A DNA stretch of 64,000 nt from Strigamia acuminata (Eukaryota; Arthropoda; Chilopoda; Geophilomorpha; Linotaeniidae), in NCBI GenBank assembly GCA_949358305.1, contig OX442322.1, forward strand, positions 9,672,001-9,736,000. Direction: 5' to 3'. The position numbers were made by a program, and so were the translations under genes. A model generated the notes under the pieces. The model was not told the DNA's origin and did no database searches. It saw nothing but the letters and a program-made list of their open reading frames with translations. Positions 45,975 through 56,764 of the stretch are shown in pieces; position 1 is the first letter of the stretch; every line of letters begins with the position of its first letter.

Positions 45975-47481
45975 TGTTGCAACTGGCCTGGGTTGGGCCA
46001 ATTATGAAACTAAGGACCTTCTTTTTGACCGCTGATTTTGTATAGTGGCTTTGAAGATTCAATGTCCATCTGTCAGGCATCCAGAACAGCAGGTACTTTG
46101 GAGGAAACAAGGAGTTTTTACTCCTCACTCATTCTGTTAATAAAATCCACGGGAGTAAAAATAAACATCGTTTAATATCATTGAAAACATGAATAACACA
46201 GATACAATGCAGCGCCAGAGCAGAAACAAAGCAGTTACACTTAAAACAATAAACTATAACCAGTGCAATCACATAAGCATTGTATAAGGACATATGCACT
46301 TGAAAGTAAGGAAGCCTTAGGTCCCTGAAAAAGGGAGGAAATAAACCATCTGATACAAATAGACTACCGTACAGGGCATCAAGTACATTTGATTAAGCCT
46401 AACAACTGAAAACCTACATTAAATGTAATAAATCAGTTTTACAATCAATCTTTAGATGCTATATTCAAGAACCCATTAGAAATGCATTAAATCCAAGTAA
46501 GTATTCATGAAACACAAGAAAAAGAATAAATATAGAGGTTTTTCTACCAATCAAATTGCAGCTCTACAGTGAGTGCAGTATTTACATCAGAAAGCATTAT
46601 CATCATGCAATAAAACTTAAGACTATTACATTGCTAAATACACAAATGCCTAATTACTCACAAATACCTCATAAAACCCACAAAAAAGTAATTTTAAATA
46701 CATCTTTACAGAGACACTTAAGCCACGCCCACAGCAATGGCGGACAATGAGAGAGAGATTGCTCATATGAGCACAAAAGCAATCCAATTAACCTTCCAGG
46801 ACAAGTGAGAGGCATTTTAAGGTAACAAATTAATTAATAGGCATACAAACAACTAATATATGTGGTTTTTAATCCGTGACAGGACCTGGAACATTTCTAC
46901 CAGCTGTCCAGAGGCGGACACGCATAGGAGGCGATCATTTGCACGCATTTTGGACGTTTTCACACCTGAAACGAGCGGTGTTGAACTCACATGCGCACAA
47001 TAGACACACAGGACATTAAACAAGGTAGGAAAATTGCTAATAAACTGATAAAATGCACTGAATGCATTTAAACATTAATAATAACAGTTAGATCTCTTCC
47101 AGTCCACATTTGAATTGAGCGAGATGCATCCAGCTTGTCATACTGCTTACACTAATGAACTGGAAATAGATAACACTCAAGAAACAGGTAAAAATTGCAC
47201 AAAACGTTAATAAGTGACAACTAAAACTTACAAAGCAATATTTTGACATTTCAGATAATTAATTCACATGGCAAACGTTCACGGCAATGACACTAGTACA
47301 CATGTGCTATGAAAACATTGATTTCAGACACGGAAATATTCAGATAATTGACAAATTCAAACTCAAACACACAAGAATGTTATTAAAAACGTTTTGTCTG
47401 TATTTCCAGGAAATTGCCACATGTATAGATTTTCTTCCTAGCCGGTAAACGTTTTGACAACTCCATTTGTTGCTAGCAACA
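45975..47481 (-). repeat. 5' LTR of element 5 (family C), outer edge of the left nest
   Basis: About 1507 bp, very close to the element 3 LTR in reverse. On the minus strand it begins TGTTGCTAGCAACA at 47481. The bases after it, ATGC at 47482-47485, would be one copy of its target duplication; the other is left of the window. Confidence 0.92.
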
Positions 47482-48004
47482 ATGCTGACATTTACTGATT
47501 TTGTTAGCATTAAGTTGAGTTTTGGCCTTGCCTCCTGCGTGAGACATCTAGTGGTAAGGAGACGAAGTCTGTATTTTTCATTAAGTGTTGTTTTACAAGT
47601 TTTTATTCGGATTCGATTGTTCACGAGATGTTTTGCTCGTGAACTATATACAGTTACATTGTTTAAGTCAGTTTATGTTGACATTTTGAAGTAAAGACAT
47701 CGTTTGTTTTTAATGTCTCGTTTTGTTTTCGTTTGAGCTGGCCGCGCGCGCGCTATTTGATGTTCGATCGCAAATAGGCCTCGTCATGCCAGCAGTGTTT
47801 TCTCTTGAGCGTGAGCTCTTTTACAAACAGGTCAGCCACGTTCAGGCCATTAGAGTGGCCAAGTTGATGTCAGGCGCGAACGTCAAGATCACGAAACGAT
47901 CCGTCTCGTCGTTCGTTGATCTCGAGGACGGTTTGGGCGGGCCGCGCCGACATTTCTCCCGCCTTCCGGCGCCTTCTTTCACGGTTTTCTGGTGGCGCCG
48001 GAAA
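47482..48004. other. Unidentified sequence between element 5 and the BEL pol fragment
   Basis: The first 250 bases are AT-rich and hold a perfect 9-bp inverted repeat, GTTCACGAG and CTCGTGAAC, at 47619-47644. From about 47745 the sequence turns GC-rich (CGCGCGCGC). An open frame from the ATG at 47786 reads MPAVFSLEREL and continues for some 70 residues before it runs into the pol fragment. I recognise neither part. It may be the 5' end of another element or a host fragment. Confidence 0.35.
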
Positions 48005-49549
48005 CATCTTAGCTCCTGTGATTCTGCAAATGAAATTGCTCATTCAAGCGATCTGGGCTCGGACGAAAAAATGGGATGAAAAAATTCTTGATTCAGAGAA
48101 AAAAGAAATTGAAGAATGGAATTCCGACATCCAACAACTCAAGGAACTAAAAGTTCAACGTTGGTTAAACACTTATTCAGGTCAGGAAATAACCCTAGAA
48201 GTTTTTTGTGATGCCAGCACAAAAGCATTTGGCTGCACGATTTTTGTCGTCAACGTGGAGGGCAAAAGAACATTGTTGTTAAGTAAATGCCGTATTGCGC
48301 CGGCCAAAAAAATAACTCTTCCTCGACTCGAATTAACAGCAGCAGTGGTTGGAGTCAGAATGACAAAATATCTGCTCGAGAACTTTCTTCCTGGATACCC
48401 CGTCACTGAAGTTCGTTACTATTCGGACTCCACTATCACACTCGCCTGGATTAATTCAGACAAAAATGTTTGGAAACCGTATGTCTCAAACCGAGTTCAG
48501 GAAATTATTTCCTTTTCCAAGCCTGAGCAATGGTCTCATGTGCCAACCGAATTCAACCCAGCTGACTTATTGACCCGTCCACACAACTCAAAAACATTGA
48601 TGAACAGTAAACTTTGGTGGGACGGAGTTGATGTTTCAAAACTGGAAAAAAAGGAAGTTATACAGGAAAACCCACCCGATGAAGAAAGAAAATTAATTGT
48701 TATGACTATTCAAGTAAAAGAGAATTTTATTTACAAATTTTTCCGACGTTTTAGCAATTACAACCGACTTTTGAGAATGTTTTCCTACATAATGAGATGG
48801 AAAAGTCAACTTGTTCGCGGTGAGCCCCTCTCGCCACTCGAGTTGGAGGCAAACCAACTGAAGATCTTAAAACTTTCGCAGAAATTACATTTTTTGGAGG
48901 AAGTTGAAGACGTGAAAAACAAAAGGGAATTAAGCAAACATTCCACTTTGAGGAATTTCGAACTCTTTATTGACGAAAATGGTTTACTTAGACTTCATAG
49001 CCGTTTGAAAAAATCTTTATTGACATTTGATAAAGTCTATCCGATTATTTTACATTACGATAGTTGGATAACACGACTGTTGATCAGAAAAGCACATCTA
49101 GAACTACTTCACGGTGATATTAGTGAAACCCTTTATCACTTACGTGAACAATTTTGGATCATAAGAGGAAGAAAAACAATTCAGACAGTGATTCGAGAGT
49201 GTGCAATTTGCAGACGTGCTAAACTTGCAAGAAATAACCCTTCTACTGGTAACCTTCCCACTGAACGTGTAACTCCAGCGGCTCCATTCCAACACACTGG
49301 AATTGATCATCTTGGACCCATTTATGTTGGCAACAACAAGAAGGAACGGAAAAAGGTTTATATTCTTTTATTCACGTGTATGGTGACAAGAAGCCTACAC
49401 TTAGAAGTGTCCGAAGACCTTTCTGTTCCCAAGTTTTTGTTAGCAATTCGACGATTTGGAGCTCGCTTTGGATATCCTGCCAAAATATTCTCAGATAATA
49501 GCAAAACATTTGAACGCGGTAGTGTGGAGTTACAATCATGGGGCAAGCT
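48005..49549 (+). pseudogene. BEL pol fragment (RNase H and integrase), B-like
   Basis: The protein here is close to the nested B element from just after the reverse transcriptase: APVILQMKLL, EVFCDAS, LELTAAVVG, YYSDST, then the integrase with GIDHLGP and FSDNSKTF (second aspartate at 49494-49496). Everything upstream (Gag, protease, reverse transcriptase) is missing, and the join to unrelated sequence lies near 48000. At 49550 the D1 element cuts the integrase before its catalytic glutamate. No LTR for this element is in view. It is dead as it stands. Confidence 0.9.
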
Positions 49550-50310
49550 TGTTTCTAGCAGTGCTTGAAGACCGTGTTGCACTCTAGAAGACATTTGAAA
49601 ATGGTTAAAATAAATAACCCTACTTACTAAAACTTGTGATGAGCTCCAAAAAAGATGATGCATTGCAGGAGAAATCCTGCTTGAAATCCCTGCAAAGTGG
49701 CCTAACAAGTGTCTGGAAGAACTCACCACTAATGTGTTAAATAACACATAAACAAACCGAATTTATTGTAAAGTTAACATCTATCAAAATACACAGAAAA
49801 AGAGAGGAGAAAATTACATATCTTAACCCTAGAAAACTACATAACAAGTCACAGTGTAGTTGCTGCGCAACCTACAACAATTAGAGCAACGAGTGGCAAC
49901 AATCATTCGCAAGAGGCGAATTGTCCCTCTAGTGACAAAATGATAAAGCATATACAAGAAAATACACAGTTTCAAGTATAAAATCATTACAAAAGGCACA
50001 AAACCGTAATACATTAAGACAAAGTGTTTCAAATAAACGAACTAACTTAGGAACTAACAGCAGCGACTCTTTGGACGAATCCAAGCAGTAAAACTCCAAA
50101 GAATCAAGGAAAAGATACAAGATTACCTAAAAAAAGACAGCTTAAATCAGGTAAAACATAACTCCCACGTCACAAACTACACGAAATTCATTTAACATTT
50201 AGCCAAAACTTAAGCTGCACTCTTAACTAAACACAAACTTAAATAATTGATCAATTAAAGCAAATCCGCTATTGCGATAGCAAAAATCCATGTTGCACGT
50301 GCTCGCAACA
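49550..50310 (-). repeat. 3' LTR of D1 (family D)
   Basis: 761 bp. On the minus strand it starts TGTTGCGAGCACGTGCAACA, which forms a hairpin, and ends GCTAGAAACA. Same sequence at 59332-60092. Confidence 0.93.
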
Positions 50311-50340
50311 GCGTCGCCGGCCAAAGAAGAAGGGAAGGCA
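50311..50340 (-). promoter_or_regulatory. Pyrimidine tract before 3' LTR of D1
   Basis: On the minus strand it reads CTTCTTCTTTGGCCGGCG then ACGC and the LTR. It matches the arrangement in families A, B and C. Confidence 0.55.
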
Positions 50341-52145
50341 AGGCAGAAAACCGTTGAAGAAATTCCCCATCAAAACCAAGAGCACGGGAAGAAAAAGTAC
50401 CGAAACCAAACTCGACTTTGTGAAAGTCGCAAAGGCAAAAAGCTGTAACCTAAACATCCGGGACCTCTAGAAGCGTCACGGAACCAAGAGCGTCGAAATC
50501 GGATTGTGACCCAAAAACACCGGAGAGAAGAAAGAGAAGGGCCGTGCCATGATGCCCTAGTCCAGACACCAAGGGGCCACGGCGTCGCCAATACCCACGT
50601 GGCGCACACGCAAAAAACCTTTAGAAAATCCGACTGAACGGGTTTTCTAACCAAAACGACGTGAGAACATTGCGGGAGCTTGTCCGAAAGCTCAGTCTGT
50701 CAACTCGTAGACAGACGCTTAAACTAATGGAAACTAGAAGCAGGAAAACGAGAATCCTCGTCAAAGAGGAAGGGGTGCTGGTCAATAACACTTGCCTGAC
50801 CACACACCGAGGTTCAAAATCTCAATACCGAGAACTAAACGTCATCGAAAAAAGAAAACTGTCACAAAAAACTCTTGACCGAGCATGGCCTCGCAAGGAA
50901 CATGACATACATGAAGACTAGAAAGAAAACTTGGAACGCAAAAGAGAACGGACTTGAGACACGGCAGGCTTCACCGCCTCGTTGTCCTCGAGCCAGCGCT
51001 CAAGTGACAGCGTACCACGGAAACCTCCATCCGCACTAAAACACGAGCTGCGAACTTAAACTTATTAAACTACTAAAGACGAACCTTTTATAGAAAACAA
51101 AAAAAATACAAACTAAGGGAATGAATGCGTTGACCCAGACCTATCGTCTGACCAACCACCCAGCATTCGTACGAAGAACTAGAAAATGCCGTCAAGACCT
51201 AGGCACCACTCTTTCGCAAAGAGTGACTAACTAACAACTTACCCAAAGCCATGACCACCTAGCTATCATGATCACGCCAGAAGGAGGAAAAAGAGAACGA
51301 GAAGGCATGAAGCTCAGGCAATGCGAACCATTCGCAGCAACTGCCACGCAAAGGCGTTGACCGCACCCTGACTTGACATGAACCCACGACACCGCTAAGA
51401 GCAGAGAATAAAGAAAGAAAGGAAAGACGTAGTCAGGTGACTGTGCAAGCCAACTGCGACCTCTTGTCCACAGCGACAAGGAAACACGCGCACGCTGACC
51501 CATCAACCACAACTTTATCTAACTAACAAGAGAAAAACGGTTCAATTATCTAAACAGAACGAGCACGTTCCGTGCAAATAAATACCGGCAAAAACGTCAA
51601 TATTATCACTAAAGCTATTGGCCAAGTATGGCCTCACAAAGGAAACTAACAAACTGGAACTGTGAAAACCAGCAAGAATTCCAAAACACTAAACTTTCTG
51701 CTTTTTTTTCCGAAGAGGGAATAAGTCCGTACCCAAATAATCAATCCATTTCCTCCCCACGAGAAAAGTAAGGAAAGGGAGATACTTCTTTTTGAAGATC
51801 AACAGGTGTCAAACGATACTGAAAAACGTTGGAAGCAGTGCAACTGCAACCAAATGAAGTGAAGCTACACTTCCTGCATGAAAACTAATCACGTTGTTGA
51901 AAAGAAATCAAAACCGGTGGCTTTCTTTCAGCCGAGCTGCGCTTTACGAATGCGCCTTGAACAAAGAGGTACCCGATGGACAGCGCGTCCGCACTCGGGC
52001 CACCGTGTAGCCTGTTGTGAGCAGACTACCACGAAGACTGAAACTTCTTTAACCGAAGGGGAAATTCAAACTAGATCTAGCTGAAACCCCATGCCCCAAT
52101 AAGGAGGCTACTGTATGAACGCTTGGCCCACCCCGAGTCGGAACC
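50341..52145 (-). other. Non-coding internal region of D1, left part
   Basis: It is closely similar to 62037-63783 of D2. No convincing ORF. Short perfect hairpins occur at 50676-50693, 50695-50716 and 51207-51225 (CACTCTTT, CGC, AAAGAGTG). In D2 the last keeps its stem and changes only the loop (TGC). Similarity to D2 ends near 52145 where copia-2 begins. Confidence 0.7.
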
Positions 52146-55100
52146 ATGATTGGTGCGAAGTTGTTGTTATCCCAGCAAGGCGTGTGGGACCACGTGACGG
52201 GCGACGAGACCGCGCCGGGTCCCAACGCCACAGCCAAAGAGAAACGGGATTTTAGAGTGCGTGAGAAGCGAGCATGGTCCACGATATGCTTGAGTTGCGA
52301 AGAAGCGCAACAGCTCGTGGCCGTTGCCAAAGATACTTCTAAAGGAGCGTGGGAAGCAATCCGAGATGCTTACCAGCCCACCACACGCGCCCGGAAAGGC
52401 AGATTGAGGCGCGAGTTCCTGCAAATGCATCTAATGGACAATGAGGAGATGATGTGTTTTCTGGCCCGTGTCGACAGAAAAGTCGCGGAACTCGCGAATG
52501 TCAAAGTAATACCGACGGATGAGGAAATTGCATTCCAATACATGGATTTCCTCCCTACAACTTATGAGACTATAAAACAAATAATGTATCACTGGGAGGA
52601 TTTGGACTTCACCCCTGCAAAAGTGAAAGACCGATTATTAGGAGAGTATAATCGTTTATTTGAAGCTTCAGACTCCTATGGTATGCGTACACAGGATTCC
52701 ACTGATAATGCAGGCGCATTCTTTGGAAAAGGGCGATTCCAACGCGGAAAAGGCGGAAATCAGCCATTTACACCTCGGACTTGTTTTTCCTGTGGCGGCA
52801 CTGGTCACTTCGCGAGAGAATGCCCGTCACCGCCCAAACAACAAGCGAATATGCAAAGCCAACGAGGTGGCACCTCTGCACAGCTAGCAAAAGGCACTGC
52901 ACGAGGACGTGGCCGTGGTGGAAAGACCAAAAAGGCCAATTTGGGACAAGTTGACATTTTTGATGAGCCCTTGACAATGTTTTCAGCGGCAGTTCACCAA
53001 ACTGAAGAGGAAGTCACCTTGTCACCACCATTGTCTTTGATGTCACATTGCGACTTTGATCCGCACTGGTACATAGATACCGGTGCGACAGATCACTTTT
53101 CATTTAATAGAAGTTGGTTCGTGACCTTCAAGCCACTGTCCGGCTATAGTGTCCAGCAGGGGGAAGGGAAGTCTAAAATCGAGGGCATTGGAAACGTGTT
53201 GATTACATCTTGTTATGCAGGCAGATGTAGGGAAATCACACTGCAAAATGTGTATTTTGCGCCAAATTTTAAGAAAAATCTCTTATCGCTGGGCCGGACA
53301 GATGAAGCTGGTTTCACAACTTTTATCAAAAATGGAAAGTTGACCATGTTTAGAGACCGAATTGGTGAGCCTTTCCTTGTTGCAGATAAAACTAATGATC
53401 GGATGTACAAAGTTAACTGCAAAATAGAGGCCAATATTGTGAACACAACTGCACCTTCTGCGCAACAGAGTGCAGCGGTGGGTGGAAATTCGGTCAAAAA
53501 TGTTGTAAAAAGTGAAAGTGTCATTAATCCTTTACTAAAAACAGTAGATTTTAAGGCAGCATTACTAAACACATTGAGTGGCGCAGTGCAGACTGCAGCG
53601 AAGCAGCAAGTGAGCGTAAATGCGCTAGTAAATGCGTCAAATCTTAAGAAAAGCGATTTAAATGATACTAACGGGCAAAATAATTCGAATGGGGGAAAAA
53701 TCGAAAAGATCAAAGTGAAACCACAGCCAATGGACATTTGGCACTCCAGAATGGGCCATTTTAACGCAAGTGGGATTGCAAAAATGGAAATTTCACCGGA
53801 TATTTTCGGAGTTAAACTCTCCGACAAAGAACTTTCACCCTGTGACGCGTGTTCGAAGGCAAAGAGCACTAGGGCAACCTTTTCCCCAATCCCGGAAATT
53901 TCTACAAAGGGAATTTTGGAAGTAATCCACATGGATCTGTGGGGCCCCCAGCCTTTTAAATCTTTGGGAGGGGCCAGCTATTACCTAATAATTGTAGATG
54001 ATTATTCGCGTTTCATGTGGGTGGAAATTATCAAGAATAAGGGGGATACATTTGAGCGCTTCAAACGATGGCAAACACAAGTTGAGCGCAGCACCGGGAA
54101 AAAGGTCAAATGCATCAAGACAGACAACGGCGGGGAGTTTGTGTCGAAAAAGTGGGATGACTATGCGGCTTCTATTGGGCTTAAGTGCATCCAAACAAAC
54201 CCCTACTCCCCAGAAATGAATTCCGTGGCCGAAAGAGCAAACAGAACAATTGTTGGGGGAATTAGAGCCATGCTTTTCGAAAACAATTTTCCAAAGGGTT
54301 TGTGGGCAGAATTAGCCGTGACAGTTGTCTATCTTAAAAATAGATTCCCACATGCAAGCTTGAGTGGGAAAACCCCTTACAACTTGTTTCATAACAAGAA
54401 AATGTCGTTGAGACATCTAAGATGTATCGGTTCTAAAGTTTTCGTGCACATTCCTTCGCAAACAAGGAGAAGCAAGTTGGAAGAAAGGGCATGGCCTGGG
54501 GCCCTAGTCGGTTACGCAATTAAGACGCGTGGGTATCGAGTTTGGGACCCCAAGTCCAACCAAGTGATTGCTTCAAAGCATGTAAAGATTAATGAAAATG
54601 TTTTTTGGCATGAATCGGTGCAATCAAATTCCATCCCACGTGAGCCAGATTTTGTAGCGGCATCATGGGATGAAGATTCAGATGATGAGATCCTACCTGC
54701 TGTACAACAGCAACAGGTGCCCCCTGTCATACAGCAGTTGTTTCAGGCCCCGAAACATGCGATTCCGAATCCCCAATTAGTCCAACAGGCGGTCGAGCCT
54801 GAAGCTGTGGAAGAAATCGCCCAAGCTGTTGGTGGGATCGAAGAAGAGGAGGAGCAACAAGTGGAAGTTCGGCTTCCAAATCCGACTCTCACCCCCCCAC
54901 CAGTTAGGAGGAACCCACCACGGGGTGTTAAGTTAAAGGGGGACACAGTGAAACAGCGTGCAGCTGCTCCCGAGAAGTTAAAAATTTTAGATATGACACA
55001 ATGGCAGCGGAGAGAAACCGTTAGGCAGAGTGGTGAAACTGCTGGCCAGGTAGATGTAATCTACATAACACCACTTGGCGATAGAATCCGCAGTCGGATT

Positions 55101-56747
55101 GATGTTGTACGATGGTGCAAAGAGGAAAACTATCAGTACGATGGGGGTTGTTTCGACTTTAAGGCAACAGATGAGACCGTTGGGTTCGCCGGTCATGCAT
55201 CCGTCGAGCCGGATACTTTCGAAGAAGCTATGTCCAACCCCAATAAATCCGACTGGCAGGATGCCATGGATGATGAGATTAATATCTTTAATGACAGGAA
55301 AGTTTACGAGGAAGTTGATAAAACCGAGGGGATGAATTTACTGGGAACAAAATGGATTTACAAAATCAAGCGTGACTACACTGGGGCAATTAAGCGTTGG
55401 AGAGCACGTTTAGTTGCGCAAGGTTTTGGGCAGAAGGAGGGAGTTGACTTCACTGAGATATTTTCACCAGTGGTCAACTTTGTTCTCGTGCTTATATTCT
55501 TTTGTTCTCTTGTGGTTCTGCAAGGCTGGCGAGATACACATCTCGACATCAAGTCTGCGTACTTGTACGGAGACCTTGATGTGCCACAATACATTAATAT
55601 CCCCAAGGGCTTCCGGACCAAGGAGAACCAACACAAGTGTTGGCGTCTAGTCAAATCCTTATACGGACTTCACCAGTCCGGAAGGATGTGGTATTTCAAG
55701 CTCCACGAACGATTACTGGAAATAGGATTTACTCCAGTCTTAGGACTGAATTGCGTATATAATTACGGCTCAGATGCCGTACTTTTGTTTTACGTGGACG
55801 ACATTGTTTTGTTTAGTCGTGATGCTTTCGTTGAACAATGTATCATCGAGTGGATTCAAGAGAGCTTTGAAATTGTCAACCTTGGACCGGTGACTCTTTT
55901 ATTAGGGATTCATTTTGAAAGGAAAAATGGGGACATTTTAGTACATCAAAAGAGTTATATTGCGAAATTAGTCGAGAAATACGACATTGATCCGTGCCAT
56001 AAAATTAAAATCCCAGTCACAGTCGGTACCATGATACAGAAGGTACAACCGGGTGAACAAATAAACTCGACGTTCCCATACAGGTCCCTAGTAGGGAGTT
56101 TACTCTTTATCGCGAATAGAACGCGTCCAGATATTCTCTTCAGCGTTATTGTATTATCTCAATACAATGAGACCCATTCTAACAGGCATGTTAAAATGCT
56201 AATACAAGTGTTGAGATATCTGGCGAATACCCCCAACTATGTTATCAACCTGGCAAATTGTAAGAACAATAATTTAACGGTTTACACCGACGCGTCCTTT
56301 GCCTTGGATCAAGACAGTAGGAGAAGCTTTGGTGGCCACATAGTTTATTTAGGAGGGGTTCCGATTTCATGGAATTGTCGAAAACAATCCATGACTTCAT
56401 TGAGTATAATGGAAAGCGAATTTCTCGCAGTTGTCGATGGCGTGAGAGAAGTGATATGGCTTGAACGCCTGTACGAAGCCGATATCATCTTGTGTTTCAA
56501 CCGAAATGTCCCTTGCGTCTACGCCGATAGCATGCCGGCAATCAATTATGCGAAAAACAAGATCGAGAACCGTGCAAATAAACATATAGATGTTAAATTG
56601 CACTTTCTTCGTGATTGGTATGAAAAAGGCGTGTTTAGTATTAAACATGTGCCTGGCGAATTGAACATCGCGGATTTGATGACAAAATGGTTGCCGCGCC
56701 CCAGATTATGTCAGCTCTGTGAGCATATTTTTGTTGCAGTCAAATAG
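52146..56747 (+). CDS. Copia-2 Gag-Pol polyprotein, 5'-truncated
   Basis: 1533 residues without a break. Gag starts inside the conserved region (LLLSQQGVWDHVT aligns with residues about 28-40 of copia-1), so the true N-terminus is lost and the first methionine is probably fortuitous. Zinc knuckle C213, C216, H221, C226. Protease D311 in the normal form D-T-G-A. Integrase H533, H538 and D597, D660, E696 with D,D-35-E spacing. Reverse transcriptase YVDD at 1216-1219. RNase H TDAS with D1382, ending ADLMTKWL. It belongs to the same lineage as copia-1 (shared SLYGLHQSGR) but is well diverged. Without a 5' LTR it has no obvious promoter. Confidence 0.92.
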   Translation: MIGAKLLLSQQGVWDHVTGDETAPGPNATAKEKRDFRVREKRAWSTICLSCEEAQQLVAVAKDTSKGAWEAIRDAYQPTTRARKGRLRREFLQMHLMDNEEMMCFLARVDRKVAELANVKVIPTDEEIAFQYMDFLPTTYETIKQIMYHWEDLDFTPAKVKDRLLGEYNRLFEASDSYGMRTQDSTDNAGAFFGKGRFQRGKGGNQPFTPRTCFSCGGTGHFARECPSPPKQQANMQSQRGGTSAQLAKGTARGRGRGGKTKKANLGQVDIFDEPLTMFSAAVHQTEEEVTLSPPLSLMSHCDFDPHWYIDTGATDHFSFNRSWFVTFKPLSGYSVQQGEGKSKIEGIGNVLITSCYAGRCREITLQNVYFAPNFKKNLLSLGRTDEAGFTTFIKNGKLTMFRDRIGEPFLVADKTNDRMYKVNCKIEANIVNTTAPSAQQSAAVGGNSVKNVVKSESVINPLLKTVDFKAALLNTLSGAVQTAAKQQVSVNALVNASNLKKSDLNDTNGQNNSNGGKIEKIKVKPQPMDIWHSRMGHFNASGIAKMEISPDIFGVKLSDKELSPCDACSKAKSTRATFSPIPEISTKGILEVIHMDLWGPQPFKSLGGASYYLIIVDDYSRFMWVEIIKNKGDTFERFKRWQTQVERSTGKKVKCIKTDNGGEFVSKKWDDYAASIGLKCIQTNPYSPEMNSVAERANRTIVGGIRAMLFENNFPKGLWAELAVTVVYLKNRFPHASLSGKTPYNLFHNKKMSLRHLRCIGSKVFVHIPSQTRRSKLEERAWPGALVGYAIKTRGYRVWDPKSNQVIASKHVKINENVFWHESVQSNSIPREPDFVAASWDEDSDDEILPAVQQQQVPPVIQQLFQAPKHAIPNPQLVQQAVEPEAVEEIAQAVGGIEEEEEQQVEVRLPNPTLTPPPVRRNPPRGVKLKGDTVKQRAAAPEKLKILDMTQWQRRETVRQSGETAGQVDVIYITPLGDRIRSRIDVVRWCKEENYQYDGGCFDFKATDETVGFAGHASVEPDTFEEAMSNPNKSDWQDAMDDEINIFNDRKVYEEVDKTEGMNLLGTKWIYKIKRDYTGAIKRWRARLVAQGFGQKEGVDFTEIFSPVVNFVLVLIFFCSLVVLQGWRDTHLDIKSAYLYGDLDVPQYINIPKGFRTKENQHKCWRLVKSLYGLHQSGRMWYFKLHERLLEIGFTPVLGLNCVYNYGSDAVLLFYVDDIVLFSRDAFVEQCIIEWIQESFEIVNLGPVTLLLGIHFERKNGDILVHQKSYIAKLVEKYDIDPCHKIKIPVTVGTMIQKVQPGEQINSTFPYRSLVGSLLFIANRTRPDILFSVIVLSQYNETHSNRHVKMLIQVLRYLANTPNYVINLANCKNNNLTVYTDASFALDQDSRRSFGGHIVYLGGVPISWNCRKQSMTSLSIMESEFLAVVDGVREVIWLERLYEADIILCFNRNVPCVYADSMPAINYAKNKIENRANKHIDVKLHFLRDWYEKGVFSIKHVPGELNIADLMTKWLPRPRLCQLCEHIFVAVK

Positions 56748-56753
56748 TTGCGC

Positions 56754-56762
56754 AAAGGGGGA
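56754..56762 (+). promoter_or_regulatory. Polypurine tract of copia-2
   Basis: AAAGGGGGA lies two bases before the 3' LTR, as in copia-1. Confidence 0.85.
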
Positions 56763-56764
56763 TT

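Noticed and set aside
53213-53932. 239-codon minus-strand frame in copia-2
   Set aside because: Antisense shadow of the integrase region.
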